12,359 nt of DNA from Christensenella sp. UBA5394. Lineage in GTDB: Bacteria > Bacillota > Clostridia > Christensenellales > CAG-138. The DNA lies in contig DHOI01000100.1 of the NCBI GenBank assembly GCA_002409725.1, positions 7,387 to 19,745 of the forward strand, given 5' to 3'. Below the pieces are notes generated by a model. That model worked only from the letters and a program-made list of their open reading frames with translations. It was not told the origin of the DNA and searched no databases. Below are positions 1 to 7,612 of this stretch, in pieces. Positions within the stretch are counted from its first letter, which is position 1. Every line of letters starts with the position of its first letter. A program made the position numbers and the translations under genes.

Positions 1-1051
1 CGCCCGCGTTGAAGTATTCGCCTTCCAAATAGATCTGCCCGTCCGTAATGGAGATCACATTTGTGGGGATATAGGCCGAGATATCGCCGGCCATGGTTTC
101 CACGATGGGCAGGGCCGTCATGGAGCCACCGCCCAGCTCGGGGCTGAGTTTGGCCGCGCGCTCGAGCAAGCGGCTGTGCAGGTAGAATACGTCGCCCGGG
201 TAGGCTTCACGTCCCGGCGGCCGATGAAGCAGCAGGGACATGGCCCTATAGCTGGCTGCGTGCTTGCTTAGGTCGTCGTAGATCACCAGCACGTCCCGCC
301 CCTGCAGCATGAAGCTCTCGCCAATGGAGCAGGCCGCATAGGGGGCGATATACTGCATGGCAGCCCCATTAGAGGCGGTGGCGCTCACCACGATGCAGTT
401 GGCCATGGAGCCATCCTCTTCAAGGGTATGTACGAGGCGTGCCACGGTAGATGCCTTTTGGCCGATGGCGCAATAGATGCAGACCACACCCTGACGGCTT
501 TGGTTGCGCATGGCGGAAAGGGCGATGGTGGTTTTGCCCGTTTGCCGATCGCCAATGATCAGCTCCCGCTGCCCCTTACCGATGGGGATCATGCTGTCGA
601 TCGAGAGGATGCCCGTTTGCAGAGGTTCCTTCACGCCGGCCCTGTCCATAATGGCTGGGGCCGGGCATTCGATGGGCCGGAATTCGCCTGTTTTGAGGGG
701 CTTGCCGTCGATGGGGCGGCCGATGGGATCCACTACCCGGCCCAAGAGGGCATTGCCAACGGCCACATCCGCGATGTGGCCTGTGCCGCGCACGATGTTG
801 CCTGCGGTGATGGATTCGTCATCCGAAAGCAGCACCGCGCCCACCCGGGCGCTGCTCAATTCCAGCGCCATGCCGAAAGCGCCGCCTTCAAAGGAGAGAA
901 GCTCGCCATAGCGGATACCCCTAAGGCCGTCGATCTGCACGATGCCGTCCGCGCAGCTTTGCACCACGCCATAAGCATAAACGGAAGGCCCCTGGGAAAA
1001 GCTGCCGATGCGGCCGGCGATATGTTCGCTGATGGTTTGCAGGGTTTCCAT
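1..1051 (-). CDS. atpA: ATP synthase F1 subunit alpha, 3' end cut by window
   Basis: This encodes the non-catalytic nucleotide-binding alpha subunit of the F1 head. 350 codons are present of roughly 500 expected; the rest lies beyond the left edge. The ATG at 1051 is preceded by an AGGAAGGG ribosome binding site and starts 5 nt after the atpH stop. The Walker A motif GDRQTGKT is at residues 167-174, almost the same place as in E. coli AtpA. Further in are a VYDDLSKHA segment and the [20 protein letters not shown] block typical of alpha. The reading frame is unbroken to base 2. The N-terminal helix that normally docks on the delta subunit is kept ([18 protein letters not shown] against the E. 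coli helix). This is notable because the adjacent delta gene lacks the domain that helix binds. The identification is secure. Confidence 0.97.
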   Translation of the reverse strand, partial: METLQTISEHIAGRIGSFSQGPSVYAYGVVQSCADGIVQIDGLRGIRYGELLSFEGGAFGMALELSSARVGAVLLSDDESITAGNIVRGTGHIADVAVGNALLGRVVDPIGRPIDGKPLKTGEFRPIECPAPAIMDRAGVKEPLQTGILSIDSMIPIGKGQRELIIGDRQTGKTTIALSAMRNQSRQGVVCIYCAIGQKASTVARLVHTLEEDGSMANCIVVSATASNGAAMQYIAPYAACSIGESFMLQGRDVLVIYDDLSKHAASYRAMSLLLHRPPGREAYPGDVFYLHSRLLERAAKLSPELGGGSMTALPIVETMAGDISAYIPTNVISITDGQIYLEGEYFNAG

Positions 1052-1056
1052 AGGCC

Positions 1057-1278
1057 TTACCCTTCCTGTAGATGCTTGCGCATACCCTTGAGCTGGGTAC
1101 GCAGGCTCATATCATATACGCGGCCCCCCACATAGGCTACAAAGCCGCCCAGGAGGCTTTCCTCCCGGCGCACGTCAAAAGCGATGCTCTCGCCCAACAG
1201 GCGGCCAAAGCCCTCCGTCAGGCGCTGGATTTCCGCCTGCTCCATGGGGCCGGCAATCAAAAGCTGTCCGCGCCGCAT
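1057..1278 (-). CDS. atpH: ATP synthase delta subunit, C-terminal domain only
   Basis: The protein has 73 residues where delta (OSCP) is usually about 175-185. The whole sequence aligns with the C-terminal domain: the core around residues 41-65, with [20 protein letters not shown], mirrors the conserved SLIGG...IGNRVYDGSI segment, followed by the basic C-terminal helix. The N-terminal six-helix domain that grips the alpha subunits is absent. There is no room for it upstream, because atpF ends 3 nt before this ATG. An AAGGTGG ribosome binding site lies at the end of atpF. The atpF stop (TAA), one GCT codon and this ATG are all in one frame, so a stop-codon readthrough would make a b-delta fusion. 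It is probably a real short delta, since both neighbours are intact and tightly packed. A degraded gene is the alternative. Confidence 0.85.
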   Translation of the reverse strand: MRRGQLLIAGPMEQAEIQRLTEGFGRLLGESIAFDVRREESLLGGFVAYVGGRVYDMSLRTQLKGMRKHLQEG

Positions 1279-1281
1279 AGC

Positions 1282-1767
1282 TTAGCCCACCTTCTCGAGG
1301 GATTCAAAGAAGCTGTCGATGATGGCGCGGTTGTCTTCTGCGCTCACCTCGCGGCCAAGCAGCTTTTCAGCGATTTCCACAGCCATGCCTGTGATCTGGG
1401 GGCGCACCTGGCGCTGGATATCCCGGCGCTGCTGATCCGCCTCGGCCTGGGCTTTGGCCAGGATTTTCTGCGCTTCGGCCCGCGCCTGTGCGGCGATGGC
1501 CTCGGCGGCCTCGCCCGCGGCGTGGTTGCTTGCGATCAGCTTATCGTGGGCTTCCTCATCTACGGCCGCCAAACGCTTGGCGTATTCCGCCTGATCCTCG
1601 CGCGCCTTGGCGCTGATATTTTCCGCCTCGTCGAGCTGGGCCCGCACTTTGGCCGCGCGCGCATCCATGAACTTGCGTACGGGCTTGTAGATCAGCAGGC
1701 GGAGCAAGGCGTAAAGCACCACGATATTCACTAGGTGCAAGGCGATGTCCGAAGGATTGAGATTCAT
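1282..1767 (-). CDS. atpF: ATP synthase Fo subunit b
   Basis: This is the peripheral-stalk subunit b, which links the membrane sector to F1. It has 161 residues, a normal length. One N-terminal membrane helix (about residues 8-27) leads into a YKPVRKFMDAR boundary. A long charged Ala/Glu/Lys/Arg-rich coiled coil follows to about residue 130. The usual C-terminal segment (MAVEIAEKLLGREVSAEDNR) that meets delta comes last. The ATG at 1767 has a GGAGG site 5 nt upstream and starts 12 nt after the atpE stop. Because the C-terminus is complete, the missing delta N-terminal domain has not been moved onto this protein. A single b gene is present in this segment, with no b' paralogue. Confidence 0.95.
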   Translation of the reverse strand: MNLNPSDIALHLVNIVVLYALLRLLIYKPVRKFMDARAAKVRAQLDEAENISAKAREDQAEYAKRLAAVDEEAHDKLIASNHAAGEAAEAIAAQARAEAQKILAKAQAEADQQRRDIQRQVRPQITGMAVEIAEKLLGREVSAEDNRAIIDSFFESLEKVG

Positions 1768-1779
1768 AACAGCCTCCGC

Positions 1780-2001
1780 TTATCCCAGGGTGAACATCAT
1801 GATCAACCCGGTAACGAAGCCGTAGATGGCGGTGGATTCGGTCAGGGCTAGGCCCATGATGAGCACGGAGTTGATCTTGCCCGAGGCTTCGGGCTGGCGG
1901 GCTACGGCGTCCACTGCCTTGGAAGTAGCGAAGCCCATGGAAAGGGCGGCGGCAACGCAGGAGAGCAGGCACAGGGCCACGCTGCTGGCGACATTAGACA
2001 T
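1780..2001 (-). CDS. atpE: ATP synthase Fo subunit c
   Basis: This is the rotor-ring subunit, 73 residues in two membrane helices joined by the conserved polar loop ARQPEA (residues 34-39). The ion-binding carboxylate is E55 in LTESTAIYG, exactly 20 residues after the loop arginine, as in Ilyobacter subunit c. S56, T57 and Y60 match sodium-binding rings, but the helix-1 glutamine of those rings is M22 here. The usual GxGxGxG packing motif of helix 1 reads C15-x-A17-x-A19-x-S21, which is closer to the alanine motif of alkaliphilic Bacillus. The ATG at 2001 has a GGAGG site about 9 nt upstream. The identification is secure; ion specificity cannot be decided by eye. Confidence 0.96.
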   Translation of the reverse strand: MSNVASSVALCLLSCVAAALSMGFATSKAVDAVARQPEASGKINSVLIMGLALTESTAIYGFVTGLIMMFTLG

Positions 2002-2050
2002 AGTGTGATACCTCCAAATTAATAGTCAATAATCGTTGTTTTAAGGTTTA

Positions 2051-2917
2051 TCATTCTTCTTCGCCCGTTGCCTCGCCGATGAAGCTGAGGGTCAGCGTTA
2101 TGAAGATGAAGGCCTGTATCAGGGGGTGAAAGGCGTTGAAATACAAGCCGATCACGCTGGGGATGCCTACCGCCGCCTTGCCGAGCGCGGAATAGAGCAG
2201 GTCCATCACCACCATGCCGCCCAGCATATTGCCGAAAAGGCGGCAGGCCATGGATACGGGCACGGCCATATCGCATACCACCCGGATGGGGAATACGATG
2301 GGGGTGGGGGTGGAGAGGGAGCGTACGCGGCCGCCTAGACCCTTTTCCTTGATGCCGAAATAATTGAAGGCGATGAAGGTGCAAAAGGCCATGGCAAAGG
2401 TCATGGTGATATCCGCCGTGGGTGCTCGAAGGCCCAGCAGTTCCACGGCCGCGCAGGCTACCATCAGCGCGGCCACGCTGAAAAGATAGGGGCTGACGCT
2501 GCGGCCGATCTTTTTCCCTACGATGGAATTAGCGTAATCGCCCACGCCGTCTACGATGAGCTCCAGCACGGTTTGTATGCCGCGGGGCACATCCTGCATT
2601 TTGGGGATCACGAAGATGCGGATCAGCGCTGCGAGCGCCAGCAGGATTGCCATGGCGATCCAGGTGACGACTACCGTGGAGCTAATATCAAAGCCCAATA
2701 GCCGCATGCGCGGCGCCATGATCTCCACCTGGAAGCCTGCCTCTTCCGCTTCGCCGCCCGGCAAGAGGCCGATGAGCCGCACGCACAACAGCCACAGGCC
2801 CAAGATGACGAGCAGCCTGCCCAGCAGCTTTAGGCGCTTATCGGGCGCTTTTCTGGCCAAGAGCCAGCCGCCAAGCATCAATACAAGCGCCACAACATAG
2901 GGGATGGCTTCAGTCAC
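2051..2917 (-). CDS. atpB: ATP synthase Fo subunit a with N-terminal membrane extension
   Basis: This is the stator channel subunit of Fo. With the GTG start at 2917 it has 288 residues. That start is chosen because a perfect AGGAGG lies 6 nt upstream; the frame also stays open further upstream inside atpI. The essential arginine is R226 in MACRLFGNMLGG, and Q267 in HPLIQAFIFITLTL is the usual last-helix glutamine. Normal a-subunit similarity begins near residue 67 (MAPRMRLLGFDISSTVVVTW). The first 60 residues instead form two additional hydrophobic segments (about 5-21 and 33-52) and an acidic linker. An internal ATG at residue 67 has its own AGGTGG 5 nt upstream, so a shorter standard form could also be made. 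The 5' end overlaps the preceding gene by 8 nt. Confidence 0.93.
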   Translation of the reverse strand: MTEAIPYVVALVLMLGGWLLARKAPDKRLKLLGRLLVILGLWLLCVRLIGLLPGGEAEEAGFQVEIMAPRMRLLGFDISSTVVVTWIAMAILLALAALIRIFVIPKMQDVPRGIQTVLELIVDGVGDYANSIVGKKIGRSVSPYLFSVAALMVACAAVELLGLRAPTADITMTFAMAFCTFIAFNYFGIKEKGLGGRVRSLSTPTPIVFPIRVVCDMAVPVSMACRLFGNMLGGMVVMDLLYSALGKAAVGIPSVIGLYFNAFHPLIQAFIFITLTLSFIGEATGEEE

Positions 2918-3188
2918 GCGCGTCCTCCTTCCTGCCGGAAGCGGGGACGCGGAGCAGGGCCTGCAGCACTGCGCCCAGGATGAGCGCGGCCGCCAGCCCG
3001 CCGCCGGCCCAAGCCAGGCTTTCGGGCGAGATGGAGGCGCACAGGGCCAGGCAGCCACCGATGAGAGCCAGATTGGCGGCCATCAAGGGCAGGGCGGCCC
3101 GATCGCCCTTAAGGACGCGGCCCGAGGCGGCGCGCAGGCACAAGAAAGCCCCTGCACCCCAGGCCACACCCCATAATAATGCCAACAT
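2910..3188 (-). CDS. AtpI/AtpR-like small membrane protein, first gene of atp operon
   Basis: This is a 92-residue hydrophobic protein with about three membrane segments (roughly 2-19, 33-52 and 57-79) and a charged tail (SGRKEDARD). It has no motif I can name. Its position as first gene of the operon, directly before subunit a, together with its size and topology, fit the ATP synthase subunit I family (AtpI, helping c-ring assembly) or the related AtpR of N-ATPases. The ATG at 3188 has AAGGAGG about 10 nt upstream. Its 3' end overlaps atpB by 8 nt. The assignment rests on context and topology, not on sequence recognition. Confidence 0.7.
   Translation of the reverse strand: MLALLWGVAWGAGAFLCLRAASGRVLKGDRAALPLMAANLALIGGCLALCASISPESLAWAGGGLAAALILGAVLQALLRVPASGRKEDARD
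2924..2929 (-). promoter_or_regulatory. Ribosome binding site fixing the atpB GTG start
   Basis: A perfect AGGAGG on the minus strand ends 6 nt before GTG at 2917. It lies inside the last codons of the preceding atpI-like gene, so the two genes are probably translationally coupled. It supports the long form of subunit a. Confidence 0.8.
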
Positions 3189-3198
3189 AAATGATTTG

Positions 3199-3328
3199 CC
3201 TCCTTAATTTCTTACCCTTGCGATCGAAAGCAAGATGGCCCAACACCGGACAAAGCCGCGGCTAGGCCATGATGAATCGGTCTTTATAATAATAGTATTG
3301 ATTGCGGCCTTTACCGCAATACGCACAT
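3199..3328 (-). promoter_or_regulatory. Structured 5' leader of the atp operon
   Basis: From the predicted start of transcription near 3322 there are about 134 nt of leader. Three hairpins can be drawn. The first, 3301-3320, has 7-bp arms ATTGCGG/CCGCAAT and a 6-nt loop, only a couple of nucleotides from the predicted 5' end. The second has arms 3235-3240 and 3265-3270 (ATGGCC/GGCCAT). The third has arms 3217-3221 and 3230-3234 (CTTGC/GCAAG), directly abutting the second. The AAGGAGG ribosome binding site at 3205-3199 follows. The 5' hairpin could slow RNA decay. No known riboswitch class is recognised. Confidence 0.5.
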
Positions 3329-3357
3329 ATTATACGCGCGCGTTTTTGAGAATGCAA
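3329..3357 (-). promoter_or_regulatory. Sigma-A-type promoter for the atp operon
   Basis: Read on the minus strand, a -35 TTGCAT (3357-3352) and a perfect -10 TATAAT (3334-3329) are separated by exactly 17 bp. Transcription would start near 3322, upstream of the atpI-like gene. The same two hexamers and spacing occur in the divergent hisS promoter. Confidence 0.8.
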
Positions 3358-3380
3358 CAGGGCGAAATCGTTTATTTTTA

Positions 3381-3408
3381 CGGGATTTATGGCCGCCCAT
3401 AAATCCCG
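3381..3408 (+). repeat. 12-bp-arm perfect palindrome in the divergent region
   Basis: The arms CGGGATTTATGG (3381-3392) and CCATAAATCCCG (3397-3408) are perfect inverted copies around a 4-nt centre (CCGC). No T-tract follows on either strand, so it is not an intrinsic terminator. It lies 23 bp upstream of the atp -35 box. Part of it (CCGCCCATAAA, 3393-3403) recurs as a direct repeat at 3447-3457. It could be an operator or a small intergenic repeat. Confidence 0.65.
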
Positions 3409-3612
3409 CGGATAAATACCGAGGAAGCGGGCTCCAAACGCCGCGCCCGCCCATAAAGAGGCCAAGGATAGGGCTTTTTTTCGCCAAAATACGCGCCGGA
3501 GCCGGGGGGAGGGAACGGGGCAAGTCGGTGCGATGCGCCGGGCACATATTTTATAGGAAAGAAAAGGGGGCGGGCGGGGCGCGGATTCCAGACGGGTGGC
3601 TAAGGTAATAGT
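3409..3612 (+). other. Non-coding part of the atp/hisS divergent region
   Basis: I see no credible gene here. The stretch holds the second copy of the CCGCCCATAAA direct repeat (3447-3457), a run of seven T at 3475-3481, and two G-rich clusters on the plus strand. One cluster is at 3504-3520, with runs of 6, 3 and 4 G. The other is at 3566-3579, with runs of 5, 3 and 4 G, plus a further GGG at 3594. These runs could fold into G-quadruplexes, but that is only a possibility. The T run is not preceded by a convincing stem. Confidence 0.5.
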
Positions 3613-3641
3613 TTGCATTTTTGTATGGCCAACGGTATAAT
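3613..3641 (+). promoter_or_regulatory. Sigma-A-type promoter for hisS
   Basis: A -35 TTGCAT (3613-3618) and a perfect -10 TATAAT (3636-3641) are separated by 17 bp. Transcription would start near 3648, giving a short leader of about 54 nt. That leader contains one modest stem, CGTACC (3654-3659) with GGTACG (3672-3677). It is too short to hold a T-box. Confidence 0.8.
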
Positions 3642-3701
3642 AAACTGAATTCGCGTACCCGCAAATAGCCCGGTACGTTAAGCCGAAGAACAGGAGGCAG
3701 C

Positions 3702-4958
3702 ATGGCGATGCAAGCGCCGAAAGGCACCAAGGATGTTACGCCCAAAGAGAGCTACAAGTGGCAATATATCGAGGCCCTGGCCCGGGAGATCTGCGAATAT
3801 TACGGTTTCCGCGAGGTTCGCACGCCCGTTATTGAGCATACGGAGTTATTCCTAAGGGGCGTGGGGGATACCACGGACATCGTACAAAAGGAAATGTACA
3901 CCTTCAACGACCGGGGCGGCCGCTCCATCACCCTCAAGCCCGAGGGCACGGCTGGCGCTGCCCGTATGTTTTTGGAGAACGGTCTTTTCAACGACGCCCA
4001 GCCCACCAAGATGTATTATCTCAACTGCCCGGTTTTCCGCTACGACAAGCCGCAGGCAGGAAGGCTTCGGGAGCACCACCAGTTCGGCGTCGAGGTTTAT
4101 GGCGCGCCCCGCGCCAGCGCGGACGCGGAATGCATCCGATTGGCCATGGCCCTGCTGACCAGGGTCGGCGTGCAAAACCTGGCCGTACATATCAATTCCA
4201 TCGGCTGCCCCAAGTGCCGCCCGGCCTATAACGACGCCCTGCGGGAATACCTTAGGGGCCGCTACGGCGAGTTGTGCGAGGTGTGCAAGAGCCGCTTCGA
4301 AAAGAACCCCCTGCGTATCCTCGACTGCAAAGAGGAAAAATGCAAGGCCGTATGCGCCGGTGCGCCCACCATCCTCGATTGTCTCTGCGAAGAGTGTGAA
4401 GCCCACTTTGCCGAATTGCAGGGCTGCCTCACCGGCGTGGGCGTAGCATATACGGTGGACCCTTTTATCGTGCGGGGCCTCGATTATTACACCAAAACCG
4501 TGTTCGAGATCATCGCCGAATGCGAGGGCTACGCGGGCACCGTTTGCGGCGGGGGCCGTTACGACGGGCTGATGGCGGAGCTGGGCGGCCCCAGCCTCCC
4601 CGGCGTAGGCTTTGGCATGGGCATGGAGAGGCTGCTGCTGGTGGCTGAGCTTTCCGGCGCACAGATCCCTGCGCCCAGGCGCACGGATGTTTATATCGCG
4701 GCTCTGGGCGAGGCGGCCCGCGCCGCCGGCTTTGCCCTGGCGGACGAGCTTCGCGGCCAGGGCGTGATTACCGAGTTCGACCATGTGGGCCGCAGCTTTA
4801 AGGCCCAGTTTAAATATGCGGATAAGTTGGGCACGCGCTATGTGGCCATCTTGGGCGAGGACGAGCTGGCCAAGGGCTGCGCCAAGCTCAAAGATATGGC
4901 TACGGGCGAAGAGCAAATGCTCCCCCTGCCCGCGCTGGCCTCCGTTTTAAAAGACTGA
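3702..4958 (+). CDS. hisS: Histidine-tRNA ligase
   Basis: This charges tRNA-His with histidine. It has 418 residues, normal for bacterial HisRS. The N-terminus QAPKGTKDV is characteristic. Class II motif 2 is at about 110-134 (FRYDKPQAGRLREHHQFG), the histidine-specific RGLDYY is at 258-263, and motif 3 GVGFGMGMERL is at 301-311. The C-terminal anticodon-binding domain follows. An insert at 169-232 carries ten cysteines, including CPKC, CEVC and CLCEEC, which suggests a metal-binding or structural cluster. AGGAGG at 3692-3697 is 4 nt before this ATG; an in-frame ATG two codons later would be spaced 10 nt, so either may be used. It is likely the first gene of a hisS-aspS-rseC-trxA transcription unit. 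Confidence 0.97.
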   Translation: MAMQAPKGTKDVTPKESYKWQYIEALAREICEYYGFREVRTPVIEHTELFLRGVGDTTDIVQKEMYTFNDRGGRSITLKPEGTAGAARMFLENGLFNDAQPTKMYYLNCPVFRYDKPQAGRLREHHQFGVEVYGAPRASADAECIRLAMALLTRVGVQNLAVHINSIGCPKCRPAYNDALREYLRGRYGELCEVCKSRFEKNPLRILDCKEEKCKAVCAGAPTILDCLCEECEAHFAELQGCLTGVGVAYTVDPFIVRGLDYYTKTVFEIIAECEGYAGTVCGGGRYDGLMAELGGPSLPGVGFGMGMERLLLVAELSGAQIPAPRRTDVYIAALGEAARAAGFALADELRGQGVITEFDHVGRSFKAQFKYADKLGTRYVAILGEDELAKGCAKLKDMATGEEQMLPLPALASVLKD

Positions 4959-4962
4959 GGTT

Positions 4963-4992
4963 TTAACAAGCCGCAATCCGGAACACAATAAT
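4963..4992 (+). promoter_or_regulatory. Possible weak internal promoter before aspS
   Basis: The 59-nt gap between hisS and aspS contains TTAACA (4963-4968) and AATAAT (4987-4992), 18 bp apart, each one base from consensus. It would start transcription near 5000, almost on the ribosome binding site, which weakens the case. Read-through from the hisS promoter remains the simpler explanation. Confidence 0.25.
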
Positions 4993-5017
4993 ATTTTAGA
5001 TAGCGAGGAGCAAAACG

Positions 5018-6814
<1,797 letters not shown>

Positions 6815-6818
6815 CGCT

Positions 6819-7241
6819 ATGGATGAATTGTGCCGTTCCGGCAGGGTGATCTCCACAGAGGGCGAGCAGGCGCTGGTGCGCTTTGTGCGCAGCGATGCCT
6901 GCGGCCACTGCAACGCCTGCTTCACGCTGAATGCCCACGAGGCGGATATCGAAATATCCAATACCCTCTGCGCCAAGGTTGGGGACATCGTCTCCATCGA
7001 GCTCAAGGGCGGCGGCATGGTACAGGCCAGTCTCATCATGTATGGCGTGCCGCTCCTGGGCTTGCTTATCGGCGTGGCCGTTGGCTCCCAATGGGGCGAT
7101 CTTTATGCGGCCGTGGGCGGCATACTGCTCTGCGGCGGCATGTATTTCCTTTTGCGGGGCCTGGAACCCCGCTTTTCCCGGATGGATAAATTCAAGCCCC
7201 GTATGATTGAGATTTTGCAAAGGAGCGAGGAAAATGGCTGA
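6819..7241 (+). CDS. RseC/MucC-family membrane redox protein
   Basis: This 140-residue protein matches the RseC/MucC (SoxR-reducing system) family. A small N-terminal domain carries the cysteine cluster ACGHCNAC (C28, C31, C34). It continues with a segment like AKVGDIVSIELKGG (52-65), and then two membrane helices (about 69-89 and 95-113) and a charged tail. Further cysteines are C5, C51 and C105. Family members sit with Rnf electron-transport or sigma-factor genes, but none is nearby here. The ATG lies 4 nt after the aspS stop with only a weak AAGG upstream, so translation may be coupled to aspS. The 3' end overlaps trxA by 8 nt. This suggests a shared thiol-redox role, which is an inference. 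Confidence 0.82.
   Translation: MDELCRSGRVISTEGEQALVRFVRSDACGHCNACFTLNAHEADIEISNTLCAKVGDIVSIELKGGGMVQASLIMYGVPLLGLLIGVAVGSQWGDLYAAVGGILLCGGMYFLLRGLEPRFSRMDKFKPRMIEILQRSEENG
7221..7225 (+). promoter_or_regulatory. Ribosome binding site fixing the trxA start
   Basis: AGGAG lies 8 nt before the ATG at 7234. It selects that codon over the in-frame ATG at 7207, which would add nine non-thioredoxin residues and has no comparable site. Confidence 0.75.
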
Positions 7242-7557
7242 AGTATTGCATGTGGGTGAGGCGGATTTTGATGAGCTGGTGCTCAAGAGCAAGCTGCCCG
7301 TGCTGGTAGATTTCTGGGCGCCCTGGTGCGGTCCCTGCCGGATGCTGGCCCCCCTAGTGGAGGAGCTTGCCGAAAAATACGAGGGCAAGATGCGCTTTTG
7401 CAAGGTTAACGTGGATGAAAGCATGGCCATTGCCAAAACGTATCGCGTGATGGGAATCCCCCAGATCAGCGTTTTTAAAGACGGAGCGCGTGTTGCCGAG
7501 CTGCAGGGCCTGCAGCCCATGAAGGCCCTTTGTGGCCTGGTTGAGGAAAATTTGTAA
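7234..7557 (+). CDS. trxA: Thioredoxin
   Basis: This is a cytosolic dithiol reductant of 107 residues, the classical thioredoxin length. The active site WCGPC is at 31-35 and the buried aspartate is D26, both numbered as in E. coli thioredoxin. The cis-proline is in GIPQ, where most thioredoxins have IPT. It overlaps the end of the RseC-like gene (ATGGCTGA), so the two are co-translated. No thioredoxin reductase is adjacent. It is probably the last gene of the hisS unit, since a new promoter follows within about 30 nt. Confidence 0.96.
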   Translation: MAEVLHVGEADFDELVLKSKLPVLVDFWAPWCGPCRMLAPLVEELAEKYEGKMRFCKVNVDESMAIAKTYRVMGIPQISVFKDGARVAELQGLQPMKALCGLVEENL

Positions 7558-7563
7558 AGTTTG

Positions 7564-7609
7564 ATAGAAAAATGGCAAAACAGTTGTTTTTTTGCCGTCT
7601 ATTTTCTAT
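7564..7609 (+). repeat. Large inverted repeat between trxA and the glyA operon
   Basis: The outer arms ATAGAAAA (7564-7571) and TTTTCTAT (7602-7609) are perfect inverted copies. The inner arms GGCAAAA (7574-7580) and TTTTGCC (7590-7596) are also perfect. A 9-nt loop and a 2x5 internal loop complete it. As RNA it could end the trxA transcript, but no T-tract follows, so it is a weak terminator candidate. As DNA it overlaps the glyA promoter: the -35 lies in the centre and the -10 overlaps the right arm, so it could be a regulator site. Confidence 0.6.
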
Positions 7610-7612
7610 AAT
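7584..7612 (+). promoter_or_regulatory. Promoter of the glyA-fhs-fchA-folD operon
   Basis: A -35 TTGTTT (7584-7589) and a perfect -10 TATAAT (7607-7612) are 17 bp apart. The start of transcription would be near 7619, leaving a leader of about 149 nt before glyA. Confidence 0.72.

Noticed and set aside
428..1135. 235-codon plus-strand open frame opposite atpA/atpH
   Set aside because: It is a shadow of the conserved alpha and delta coding sequence, with no family resemblance and no ribosome binding site.
1057..1278. atpH as a pseudogene
   Set aside because: The short gene has its own ribosome binding site, a clean start and stop, 3- and 5-nt gaps to its neighbours, and a well-kept C-terminal domain core, which argue for a maintained short protein.
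3445..3481. Intrinsic terminator ending in seven T at 3475-3481
   Set aside because: Only a 3-4 bp stem with a long loop can be drawn before the T run, and no plus-strand gene ends there.
3504..3596. G-quadruplexes upstream of hisS
   Set aside because: Neither cluster has four runs of three or more G with short loops, and in a GC-rich genome such runs arise by chance. It is kept only as a note in the intergenic entry.
3262..3618. 118-codon minus-strand open frame in the divergent region
   Set aside because: It has no ribosome binding site, an odd low-complexity tail, no recognisable family, and it runs through both promoters and the palindrome.
3590..3701. Possible T-box before hisS, suggested by GGGTGG at 3594
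   Set aside because: The bases after GGGTGG do not continue the T-box core, it lies upstream of the predicted promoter, and the 54-nt leader has no room for one.
3852..4916. 354-codon open frame antisense to hisS
   Set aside because: Long antisense frames are common opposite GC-rich genes. It has no ribosome binding site or domain, and hisS on the other strand is unmistakable.
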